This document shows positions 1 through 6,106 of a DNA stretch of 10,898 nucleotides, one piece after another. The stretch is from contig JAHFRS010000022.1 in assembly GCA_023266155.1 (NCBI GenBank), forward strand, positions 1-10,898, written 5' to 3'. The translations under genes and the position numbers were made by a program. This stretch comes from an archaeon (GTDB lineage: Archaea > Nanobdellota > Nanobdellia > Woesearchaeales > GW2011-AR9). A model generated the notes under the pieces. The model made no database searches, was not told the origin of the DNA, and worked only from the letters and a program-made list of their open reading frames with translations. Numbering within the stretch: the first letter of the stretch is position 1; the number at the start of each line of letters is the position of its first letter.

Positions 1-162
1 GGGCACTTTATCTTTCCATTTCCGCTGCTCAGTTATTTCATCCTGTGATTCGCGAATCTGCTTCTGGGCATCCTCAATCTCTTCTTTTTTTTGTTTTTCC
101 AACTCTTTCAGTTTCTTGATGCGTTCTTCCGGCGGGAGAGATGTAATGGATTTATCAGCCAT
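1..162 (-). CDS. 5' part of a charged coiled-coil-like protein, cut by the window edge
   Basis: An open frame of 54 codons starts with ATG at 160-162 on the minus strand and continues past base 1, so the C-terminal part is missing. The translation begins MADKSITSLPPEERIKKLKE and goes on almost entirely with Lys, Glu, Gln and Arg, the pattern of a long amphipathic helix or coiled coil. There is no signal peptide or membrane segment in the visible part, so it is probably cytoplasmic. No ribosome binding site precedes the ATG, but a TATA-like sequence lies about 25 nt upstream, so the transcript may be leaderless. Its start lies 33 nt beyond the stop of the 512-residue unknown gene, in the same direction. 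The two may work together, but I see no direct proof. The function is not recognised. Confidence 0.8.
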   Translation of the reverse strand, partial: MADKSITSLPPEERIKKLKELEKQKKEEIEDAQKQIRESQDEITEQRKWKDKVP

Positions 163-184
163 GGGCAGATAGAATTCAACAAAG

Positions 185-192
185 TATAAAAA
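185..192 (-). promoter_or_regulatory. Probable TATA box for the leaderless partial gene, overlapping a T6 tract
   Basis: On the minus strand the gap between the two left-hand genes reads TTTTTTATACTTTG. Its TATA-like core is centred about 25 nt before the ATG at 162, the usual archaeal distance from TATA box to transcription start. The downstream gene lacks a ribosome binding site, which fits a leaderless message. The same run of six T residues, just after the stop codon at 196-198, could also end the transcript of the upstream gene. The sequence does not show which role dominates. Confidence 0.4.
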
Positions 193-195
193 ACT

Positions 196-1734
196 TTACC
201 ACGCCACCATCCGGTGCGCCTTCTTAAAATTATGAAAACAACCCCAGGCTGTGCCTTTCGCTGCTTTCAACAGATTATCAATCTCTTCGTTCCGGGCCGC
301 TTCATCTTCTTTCAATTTCTTACGTGATTTTGCCGGTTTGCCGCCAGCACTGGAGGGGGTATAAAAATCACCCAGAAACGTTTCCATCCAGGATTTTTTC
401 CCCGGCAGGGAAGATTTCGCTGATGCTGATTCAGTGGTTTTTCCTTCCGCTTCACGATAATATACTTCCAACTCTTTCCCCAGCGATTCCATGGCATCCT
501 GCACAGATTTAGAAATCTCGCCCATCAAAAACAAGGTTTCTTTTTCTTTTAATCTTTGATAATTTTCAATCTGCTGATCGGTCCAGCCATAGATACGTAA
601 GTTCATTTCAAACCGGCCGATATGCACCGGACCGCGCTGATAGCCTTCCTGAACCACTTTCAGTTCCGGCCGGGTGCGATAATTAAACGTCGCTAATATA
701 CAACCATTGCCACCACATTTTCCTTTCCTTCTGGCCAGCAGTTCAATATCCAGCATGCTGCCTTCAAACGCCGATACCAAGTCTGCCGAAGTCATGTTCT
801 GCTCTTTCATATGCAATCGGGCGACATGACGCAGATAGGGGCGAACCCAGCTAATATACATTTTAATGATGTCAAAATGCTGCTTTAAGTAGGCTAACTG
901 GAACTTCCGGCGATTAAGATGTTCCTGAGCTGTACGTCTGCGCCATTCCATGTACTGCACTAAATGCCGCAACAAAACGCGTAACACATTTTGATTAAAA
1001 TTTTTACCTAAATTATTAACATGTTCTTCCAGCTCGGTACGGTCGCGGAATGGTGGAGCGTCAAAAAAGAGGTCAGGTAGAGTGATAAATTCCAATTCCC
1101 GGGCCATGCCATAGACGGAAGCCGCACTTTTGCCGCCTCCCTGCACTAAGTCCACAAAAAAACCTTTCAGTGTAATTTCATCACCTTTTTTTCGCTGTCC
1201 AATCGGCTTTTTGGTTTCTTCTTCAGCATTCTTGTAATATTCCAGCCGCTCGTCAATGATGCGCAATTCCCGCACCATCTGAAACAATTCTTTGATCATC
1301 TTGCCCGTCGTCGCGAGAAATTGAGATACTTTATCCTGCTGCGCGCCTAACCGCTGCTGGGTCACGCCAAAAAAAGCCGAATTTTCTGCTGCGGCAAAGG
1401 AATCTTCCAGCTTGATGATTTCGGGAAAATTTTCTTTCAGCACATCTAAGACCCAGAAATAGGGTTCTTCCATGCTCAGATCATACACTTCCCACATCAG
1501 GTTGTAAAATTTTTTCGGCGGGGGGAAACCGGTCTTATTATACTGCCCTTTGATGGTCTCTTTTTCCTCTTCCGCCGCATCGCCTTTATCTAACGTATAT
1601 CCCGGCAGAGGCTCATATTCTTTAGATTCAGGATTAAACTGGTAATGATCTTGTTTATCACTCTTGATGAATCCGTACTTTACCAGTAATTCGGAGCGAT
1701 ATCCCGGTTGGGGAGCAAATAAATCTTCAGCCAT
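196..1734 (-). CDS. Conserved-looking 512-residue helical protein of unknown function
   Basis: The frame stays open upstream to 1833. I place the start at the ATG at 1732-1734 because a perfect archaeal AGGTGATC site lies 2 nt before it, and the TATA box at 1769-1776 would fall inside the longer version. The product begins MAEDLFAPQPGYRSELLVKY and is soluble, with no signal peptide or membrane helix. Residues 1-110 are rich in Pro and aromatics. Residues 130-175 and 235-310 are strongly helical, with a basic Arg/Lys stretch near 264-276 (EWRRRTAQEHLNRRKF). Residues 335-350 carry a KGKCGGNGC cluster. Residues 385-430 are again helical. Residues 432-485 are a basic, low-complexity linker, and the end (about 494-512) is Trp/His/Lys-rich (WGCFHNFKKAHRMVAW). 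I recognise no catalytic motif. Its downstream neighbour is the coiled-coil-like gene, also on the minus strand. A nucleic-acid or structural role is possible but unsupported. Confidence 0.85.
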   Translation of the reverse strand: MAEDLFAPQPGYRSELLVKYGFIKSDKQDHYQFNPESKEYEPLPGYTLDKGDAAEEEKETIKGQYNKTGFPPPKKFYNLMWEVYDLSMEEPYFWVLDVLKENFPEIIKLEDSFAAAENSAFFGVTQQRLGAQQDKVSQFLATTGKMIKELFQMVRELRIIDERLEYYKNAEEETKKPIGQRKKGDEITLKGFFVDLVQGGGKSAASVYGMARELEFITLPDLFFDAPPFRDRTELEEHVNNLGKNFNQNVLRVLLRHLVQYMEWRRRTAQEHLNRRKFQLAYLKQHFDIIKMYISWVRPYLRHVARLHMKEQNMTSADLVSAFEGSMLDIELLARRKGKCGGNGCILATFNYRTRPELKVVQEGYQRGPVHIGRFEMNLRIYGWTDQQIENYQRLKEKETLFLMGEISKSVQDAMESLGKELEVYYREAEGKTTESASAKSSLPGKKSWMETFLGDFYTPSSAGGKPAKSRKKLKEDEAARNEEIDNLLKAAKGTAWGCFHNFKKAHRMVAW

Positions 1735-1736
1735 CA

Positions 1737-1744
1737 GATCACCT
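1737..1744 (-). promoter_or_regulatory. Ribosome binding site AGGTGATC that fixes the start of the 512-residue gene
   Basis: The minus strand reads AGGTGATC, then two bases, then ATG. The motif is fully complementary to the GATCACCT near the 3' end of archaeal 16S rRNA. Counting from the GGTG core gives a functional spacing of about 5 nt. This is the strongest ribosome binding site in the window and argues against the upstream in-frame start at 1833. Confidence 0.75.
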
Positions 1745-1768
1745 TTGTACCACAGAAGAGAGAATATC

Positions 1769-1776
1769 TTTAAATA
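1769..1776 (-). promoter_or_regulatory. TATA box for the 512-residue gene
   Basis: The minus strand carries TATTTAAA inside AAGATATTTAAAGATATT. A start about 26 nt downstream falls near 1746, giving a short leader that begins just before the ribosome binding site. The core reads TTTAAATA on the other strand, so it could also serve a plus-strand transcript starting near 1798, at the edge of the inverted-repeat segment. Confidence 0.55.
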
Positions 1777-1857
1777 TCTTTGGTTCAAAGGGACGTGGAA
1801 AGCTGGCTTGGCCAAGAGGCGAGCGACGAACAATCAATCGTTTATGAGAAATTCACG

Positions 1858-1917
1858 GTGCTTTCTTTCATGAAAAAAAGTTAGGGTATAATGATGTGGA
1901 ACAGGTCAAGAAAGCAC
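1858..1917. repeat. Inner 10-bp inverted repeat nested in the 154-bp segment
   Basis: GTGCTTTCTT at 1858-1867 and AAGAAAGCAC at 1908-1917 are perfect reverse complements separated by 40 nt. The 40-nt loop contains the A7/T7 tract and an A/T-rich centre. Because the two arms lie symmetrically inside the outer inverted repeat, they would extend one folded RNA or cruciform rather than form an unrelated hairpin. Confidence 0.55.
1873..1879 (-). terminator. T7 tract, candidate terminator of the vapBC transcript
   Basis: On the minus strand a run of seven T residues lies about 110 nt past the stop codon of the toxin gene and about 100 nt ahead of the next promoter. Archaeal intrinsic termination needs mainly an oligo-T tract. 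The tract sits in the loop of the inner inverted repeat. No other T run of this length occurs in the gap. Confidence 0.35.
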
Positions 1918-1987
1918 GGAGCGAGCAGCCAGCCAGCTTTCCACGTATGGTCAAAGAGTAACAGATTCAAAACGCAGGAGGACGCAT

Positions 1988-2386
1988 TCAGTGCCGCAAC
2001 AATACTGTTTTTAAATGAGGAAGTTCTTTAAAATGTTCATCCATAGCTATCAATGTTAGCCCCTGTTCTATCGCGACGGCAGCAATGAATACATCAAAGT
2101 GAGGGAGGGGCTTTCCCTTGTTCTTGAGGTAGTGGACTAAGTCACAAAAGATTATTCCTGAACGCTGGCTGGTATTAATCAGCCGGTATAATGACAATCG
2201 TTCCAGTACTTTTCCCCGATTCTTGTCGCTCTTATTGATGGCACCGTAATAAAATTCACAAAAGGTAAAAATGGGGATGGCTAATTCAGCATAGGGAGCA
2301 TCTTTCAGAGCATTGATTTGTGAGATAATGACTGGATTATCATTTTCTATTTCAATCAGGACACTCGTATCTAAGAGATAACTCAT
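1988..2386 (-). CDS. vapC: PIN-domain RNase toxin, VapC type
   Basis: This 132-residue protein has the length and layout of a VapC toxin, a Mg2+-dependent ribonuclease that stops translation by cutting RNA, often tRNA or rRNA. The four acidic residues of a PIN active site are visible: D6 in LLDTSVLIE, E44 in FCEFYYG, D98 in FDVFIAAVA and D116 in AMDEHF. A typical closing Leu/His-rich strand follows. The site looks intact, so activity is plausible. The ATG overlaps the antitoxin stop codon as ATGA, which implies co-transcription and translational coupling; no strong ribosome binding site of its own is present. The natural RNA target cannot be read from the sequence. Confidence 0.92.
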   Translation of the reverse strand: MSYLLDTSVLIEIENDNPVIISQINALKDAPYAELAIPIFTFCEFYYGAINKSDKNRGKVLERLSLYRLINTSQRSGIIFCDLVHYLKNKGKPLPHFDVFIAAVAIEQGLTLIAMDEHFKELPHLKTVLLRH

Positions 2387-2634
2387 GGTGCTTCCCGCAG
2401 GGTAAACCCTTTCCGAAATTCTGTTCTTATTTCTATCAAATCTTTTCGACTGAGCATTCCCTTAAGCGACTTAGGGCCTGAGAGTATTTTTTCCCAATTA
2501 CTTCCCCCACAGGCATGTTCATGCTCCTGCACTACCGTTCCAAAAAATTCGCCGAGGTTAGCTCCATGTTTAAGAGATTCTGACTTGAAGGCTAACCAGT
2601 TACCCTCTTCAATATTTTTGATGCAGACGTCCAT
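2383..2634 (-). CDS. vapB: Antitoxin of the VapBC pair, ribbon-helix-helix-like
   Basis: This 83-residue protein precedes the PIN toxin and overlaps it by 4 nt, the standard antitoxin-first order. The N-terminal half (MDVCIKNIEEGNWLAFKSES, then HGANLGEFFGTVVQEH) looks like a strand followed by two helices, as in ribbon-helix-helix DNA binders that autorepress their operon. After a Gly-rich turn near 43-46, the C-terminal part (LSRKDLIEIRTEFRKGF) suits the tail that wraps over the toxin. The frame also allows a GTG start at 2643 (86 residues). I prefer the ATG at 2632-2634 because GGTGA lies 5 nt before it and overlaps that GTG. Family assignment rests on position and pattern; sequence identity to classical VapB is not obvious. 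Confidence 0.8.
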   Translation of the reverse strand: MDVCIKNIEEGNWLAFKSESLKHGANLGEFFGTVVQEHEHACGGSNWEKILSGPKSLKGMLSRKDLIEIRTEFRKGFTLREAP

Positions 2635-2639
2635 TGATT

Positions 2640-2644
2640 TCACC
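2640..2644 (-). promoter_or_regulatory. Ribosome binding site GGTGA choosing the antitoxin ATG
   Basis: On the minus strand GGTGA is followed by 5 nt and the ATG at 2634. It matches the anti-Shine-Dalgarno GATCACC core. The competing GTG at 2641-2643 is part of this motif and has no site of its own, although a leaderless start at that GTG remains possible given the TATA position. Confidence 0.5.
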
Positions 2645-2665
2645 AGCAGAAGAAAAAGGAGGTAC

Positions 2666-2673
2666 TATTTAAA
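2666..2673 (-). promoter_or_regulatory. TATA box of the vapBC operon
   Basis: The minus strand reads GGTTTAAATAGTACC. The TTTAAATA core is centred about 26 nt upstream of position 2644, so transcription should start at or a few bases before the antitoxin's first codons. The palindrome at 2685-2700 lies directly upstream. Confidence 0.55.
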
Positions 2674-2684
2674 CCTTACGAAAA

Positions 2685-2700
2685 GTATAACTTGTTATAC
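2685..2700. promoter_or_regulatory. Perfect 7-2-7 palindrome, candidate VapB operator
   Basis: GTATAAC, two bases, GTTATAC form a perfect inverted repeat 11 nt upstream of the vapBC TATA box. Antitoxins of this type usually bind such palindromes as dimers to repress their own operon. Read on the minus strand the same element is followed by TTTT, so it could alternatively be a weak terminator for the surface-protein operon whose last stop is at 2737. The A/T-rich, two-base-loop stem is poor as an RNA hairpin, so I favour the operator role. Confidence 0.5.
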
Positions 2701-2736
2701 ATCCTTATTGAAAACGTCATTGAAATTGTTCTAAAT

Positions 2737-4656
2737 TTATCTCATCAACTTTCTAATCCTGCCTTCATCCCAACCTTCGTTCACTAAACGATCCCTGATT
2801 TGTGAGTCCGAATAGCCTTTTTCCCGGCTTTCGGCGATATATTCTTTTGCCGGCGCATATTTCTTGTGCCCGAGGATTGAAAGGATGACAATAACCAGTC
2901 CGATGATTAAAATCAGCGAACCGCTAAGGTAATAGATCCATGACGCGATTCCGGCCGGTTTCTGAGTTGGTTCTTTCGCCGCAGCTTCCGCACATTGAGT
3001 CTGAGTACTATCACAACCATTGGGACAACGTTGTAAATCTGTCCATTGCATCCCGTCAAAGGAACATTGTTGCATATTAGAGCCTATGCAGCGGGAGCCG
3101 TAAGGAGTACAGACGCGAGTGAGTGCTGGAGACGCACTTTGACATATCAGTACTTCGTCTGGCTTGGGAATTTCAGTAATTTGTAGATTAGCATTGTTGG
3201 CTTTACGCTGGTCACAATCATCAGTTCGTTGACATACTCTGGTTTGTTGATTGTTCTGGCAGGGACGATATTCGCTGCAGTCCCATTTCTCGAGACAGAA
3301 CGCGGACCCTGCTGACGGCGATGATGGAGTTGAAATACGAACACCAAAACTGGTGGAGCGGGTGATTCCTCCTCCCCTTGCGATAACTTCCGGAGAAAAC
3401 GTTCCGATGGGAGCCGAGGAACTGGCAGCAATTGTAATCGTCGTGGAACACGTCGGAGTACAGGTTGGCTGAGACAATGTTGCCGTAACGCCGAGAGGAA
3501 GATCCGTCACGTTAAAAACAACGGGTTGTGGTGCCCCACCAAGAAGTGTCGCCGTCAGCATCGTAGCCACGGAACCGCTGCGATTAAGTGAAAGAGTTCC
3601 CGTGGTGGACAGAGAAATATCAAAAAAAGGATTTACTGCTAAACTTACCGTCTTCTGCCGTACCAAAGTTCCATTCGTAGCATTCATCGTCAACGCAGAC
3701 GTTCCCGCCGGTGTAGATCCGTTGGCCAAAATCGTAATAGTGGTGGAACAGGGCGGGGAACAACTTCTGGGGGAAAACGTGACATTAACTCCTGTTGGAT
3801 AGCCGGAGAGAGAGAAATTAACGGGCTGGGTTACACCAGAGACTAACGCAGTGCTGATAGTTGCCGTGGTGGAAGAGCCATTATTGACAATGAGAGATTC
3901 TGGCGCGCTGAACGAAAAATCAAAGGCCGTTATGGGAATGACAGGAGCGGCACTGACGGTCAACGTGAATGCAGCTGTTTTTGTGACACTGCCGCTCGTT
4001 GCTGTAATAGTGAGCTGGTATGTACCAAGAGTTGTCGCTGCCGTTGTCGTAAGTGTAAGCTGAGTAGTACAGGCGGGAGAGGTAGGGGAGGCGGGAGAGA
4101 CAGGAGTACAAGATAGTGGCGAGAATACGGCGGTAACGCCTGCGGGAAGAGGAGAGAGTGAAAAAGTTACGGCTGACGCCGTTCCTGAAATTAACGTTGT
4201 GCTGACCGTGCTGATGACAGCAGCACCGGGAACAACTGACTTATCCCCGCCAGACGAAAGGGAGAAATCAAACGTACCAGAGTTTGAGCCAGTCCCGGTC
4301 TGCGAACCGCTATAGGCAAAATTAAGATTGGTTACCTCTCCCGAAGCATAGGACGTTGGCGTTCCTACCGCCGTTGCCACGTTCTGTGCATTCACGACAA
4401 AAAATGAAATTTGTCCGCTGCTGCCATAGACTTTAAACGTCGGATCATATCCATACTGCCCACTGGTGATGAGAGTCGTCAATGCCGTGCCATCCGCACG
4501 TTGCGCTCGAAGAGTAAATGGCCCTCCCGTCGTCGGAAGATTGGTGATAGCACCATAAAACTGCTGGAAACCCGTCAATGATGGCGGCTGGTCAGTTTGT
4601 CCTATTGCTAGGGAAACAAGCAAAAGAATTCCAAGCACGAGATGAATGAGTTTCAT
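2737..4656 (-). CDS. Secreted Ig-repeat surface protein with C-terminal anchor and cytoplasmic tail
   Basis: This 639-residue protein starts at the ATG overlapping the preceding stop as ATGA; an in-frame ATG two codons earlier is possible. Residues 1-20 are a signal peptide (MKLIHLVLGILLLVSLAIGQ). Residues 30-116 form a small beta domain beginning FQQFYGAITN, seen in other archaeal surface proteins. Three Ig-like repeats follow at about 129-236, 245-342 and 345-443. Each has a PxGV..(F/L)S strand and a Cys pair: C183/C196, C299/C303 and C399/C403. Residues 454-555 are a Cys-rich stalk with a thrombospondin-like WDCSEYRPC...RVC motif. A membrane helix at about 573-596 leads to a charged tail (603-639) carrying GYSDSQIR and EGWDE, typical of short helical tails on such archaeal proteins. 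Topology: bulk outside, tail inside. Last gene of the four-gene operon. The ligand is unknown. Confidence 0.85.
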   Translation of the reverse strand: MKLIHLVLGILLLVSLAIGQTDQPPSLTGFQQFYGAITNLPTTGGPFTLRAQRADGTALTTLITSGQYGYDPTFKVYGSSGQISFFVVNAQNVATAVGTPTSYASGEVTNLNFAYSGSQTGTGSNSGTFDFSLSSGGDKSVVPGAAVISTVSTTLISGTASAVTFSLSPLPAGVTAVFSPLSCTPVSPASPTSPACTTQLTLTTTAATTLGTYQLTITATSGSVTKTAAFTLTVSAAPVIPITAFDFSFSAPESLIVNNGSSTTATISTALVSGVTQPVNFSLSGYPTGVNVTFSPRSCSPPCSTTITILANGSTPAGTSALTMNATNGTLVRQKTVSLAVNPFFDISLSTTGTLSLNRSGSVATMLTATLLGGAPQPVVFNVTDLPLGVTATLSQPTCTPTCSTTITIAASSSAPIGTFSPEVIARGGGITRSTSFGVRISTPSSPSAGSAFCLEKWDCSEYRPCQNNQQTRVCQRTDDCDQRKANNANLQITEIPKPDEVLICQSASPALTRVCTPYGSRCIGSNMQQCSFDGMQWTDLQRCPNGCDSTQTQCAEAAAKEPTQKPAGIASWIYYLSGSLILIIGLVIVILSILGHKKYAPAKEYIAESREKGYSDSQIRDRLVNEGWDEGRIRKLMR

Positions 4657-6104
4657 TGCCATTGATAATTGAGGGTAAAAGGAGTTGCAGCATTAATCCA
4701 ATAGACTCTGCCGGGAATGAGCAACGTCGTTCTATCTATCTCAGTACAAGCAGCATTTTGTTCACATTGGAAAATTCTAAAACTTTGACTGGCCGTGAAA
4801 TCGGTTAATGTTCTTGGCACAATGCCCGGTAAGGCAAACAAGGTCCAGCCCGCTGAGAATGAATAGGTAGCAGTAGAACTAGCTCCCAGTTGTGGTGGCG
4901 CTGACAATACTGATTGTAAAGATTGAACAGGACACGTTGTCGTGATAGTTCTTTCAGCCTCACTCGCTTCATCGAGAAACTGCACGAAATAGCCTCTGAA
5001 TCTGGAGAAGGTTTGGAAATCATCGGGAGCTGTGGAAGGATTCCAAACTTGCGTCCCGGCGGGAGTTCCCCCATACGCATAAATTCGTTGGACTTTTTTA
5101 CTTGCAAATAACGTGCTCAGAGGAGTGGTAACGTCACAGGGAACTGAAAAAGGTTGCAGCTGGGTGTTGTCATCAAACACAGCTGTCAACGTTGCCGTCG
5201 TGGACGTTCCTGAAGGTAATTGTAAAGTCATCGTAGGTAAATTTGGTTGCTGGAACGCATACACTATATTTCCTGTCGTGATAGTATAGTACGCATGCGT
5301 ATCTTCACCTTGCACCGTCGCTTTGATGTCTAAGATACTGACGGAATCTACAGCGGGAGCAGTCCAGGTGAAATCACGGGTGGTATAATTTTCAGCAACA
5401 CCCCTGGCAGAAGCATCAGTGCCAATGGGAGTAGTCCCAGTTAATGCCTGGACAACACCGCCAATACGTGCTTCCACTACCGGGGCAACGTAACTGCTGG
5501 CATTCACTCTGGCGTTTAATGTAGTTCCCACCGCCAGGCGAATGATGGGAAGATAGACTGTTCCGGTCGTATCGAGCGTTGTTCCCGTCCTTTCAAACAG
5601 TCGAATCTGCGACAGACCCGGAAGGAAGTGCAAATTCCTGACAGTAATTTGATTATTGAGAAACGATATTTCTAAATCAGGAGCAGTATCCTGTACATTT
5701 AAATAGAGGGAAACTGTTTCTGGCTGAGTGAGAATATCGACAGCAGAAAATGCAGGATTATCATTATTAAATAGATTATATTGATAGACACCCGCACTTA
5801 TTTTCGTTAATGACAACGTATAGTCACGCGGGTCATCAAGTACAGTACCCGGATCATCAACAGCAACAATGGCCGTCCTGATTGGTATTGTCCGTTCCGT
5901 TTGAGGAAGAACAGTTAACGTCACAAATCCATCCCGCAACGTTAAATCCTGTAGTTGTACTTCCGACTCTCCTCCCAATGTCGCTTTCCCCGCATTGGAA
6001 CGATAATTGGCAAATATTGCCAAAAATGCAACGAGCACAATAACAGCAACGATGGCAATGACTGCCTTTTGGTTACTTTGTGGTTGAGGAACTTTCTTTT
6101 TCAT
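4653..6104 (-). CDS. N-terminally anchored beta-rich surface protein with two C-terminal GYFV/VYWI modules
   Basis: This 483-residue protein has a basic start (MKKKVPQPQSNQK), one membrane helix at about 14-33 and then AGKATLG (38-44). The remainder is Thr/Val-rich beta structure and should lie outside the cell. Residues 45-310 look like several beta-sandwich domains that I cannot name. At the C-terminus two related modules occur: about 317-376 (PFSVP, then VQRIYAY, then a Trp, then FRGYFVQF) and about 420-470 (WTLFALPG, then FRIFQC, then PGRVYWINA). Both follow the GWNL.slP...GYWV pattern common in prokaryotic cell-surface proteins. No enzyme motif is seen. The gene starts 2 nt after the stop of the 1430-residue gene and overlaps the next by 4 nt; AGGA ahead of the ATG is only a weak ribosome binding site, so coupling is likely. 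Confidence 0.85.
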   Translation of the reverse strand: MKKKVPQPQSNQKAVIAIVAVIVLVAFLAIFANYRSNAGKATLGGESEVQLQDLTLRDGFVTLTVLPQTERTIPIRTAIVAVDDPGTVLDDPRDYTLSLTKISAGVYQYNLFNNDNPAFSAVDILTQPETVSLYLNVQDTAPDLEISFLNNQITVRNLHFLPGLSQIRLFERTGTTLDTTGTVYLPIIRLAVGTTLNARVNASSYVAPVVEARIGGVVQALTGTTPIGTDASARGVAENYTTRDFTWTAPAVDSVSILDIKATVQGEDTHAYYTITTGNIVYAFQQPNLPTMTLQLPSGTSTTATLTAVFDDNTQLQPFSVPCDVTTPLSTLFASKKVQRIYAYGGTPAGTQVWNPSTAPDDFQTFSRFRGYFVQFLDEASEAERTITTTCPVQSLQSVLSAPPQLGASSTATYSFSAGWTLFALPGIVPRTLTDFTASQSFRIFQCEQNAACTEIDRTTLLIPGRVYWINAATPFTLNYQWQ

Positions 6105-6106
6105 GG

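Larger units (their letters stand above)
1793..1946. repeat. 154-bp segment bounded by 16-bp perfect inverted repeats
   Basis: The left arm ACGTGGAAAGCTGGCT (1793-1808) is the exact reverse complement of the right arm AGCCAGCTTTCCACGT (1931-1946). Inside, GTGCTTTCTT (1858-1867) pairs with AAGAAAGCAC (1908-1917), so the arms nest like a long stem with an internal stem. CTTGGCCAAG (1807-1816) is a further perfect palindrome. The flanks are near-direct repeats, TGGTTCAAAG at 1781-1790 and TGGTCAAAG at 1948-1956. No open reading frame of note fits inside. The terminal repeats with flanking direct repeats suggest a miniature non-autonomous element. The nested pairing also suits a structured RNA. 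No known RNA family signature was found. Confidence 0.6.

Noticed and set aside
1117..1146. GGGKS in the 512-residue protein, resembling the end of a Walker A ATP-binding loop
   Set aside because: The first Gly of GxxxxGK(S/T) is replaced by Leu (LVQGGGKS), and no following Walker B-like strand is evident.
1664..1873. 69-codon plus-strand frame covering the start of the 512-residue gene and the inverted repeat
   Set aside because: It overlaps the promoter, ribosome binding site and N-terminus of the better supported gene and has no recognisable features.
1895..1933. Partial likeness of CAGGTCA...GAGCAGCC to the signal recognition particle RNA core
   Set aside because: The order is suggestive but the GNRR tetraloop with its closing pairs is not formed, and the segment is too short for archaeal 7S RNA.
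2737..2870. Archaeosortase (PGF-CTERM-like) sorting signal at the end of the Ig-repeat protein
   Set aside because: The membrane helix is followed by a 40-residue structured tail, not by the short Arg-rich end of sorting signals, and no PGF motif is present.
3147..4111. Several open frames on both strands inside the Ig-repeat gene
   Set aside because: They are out-of-frame shadows with no ribosome binding sites, no plausible domain content and no independent promoters.
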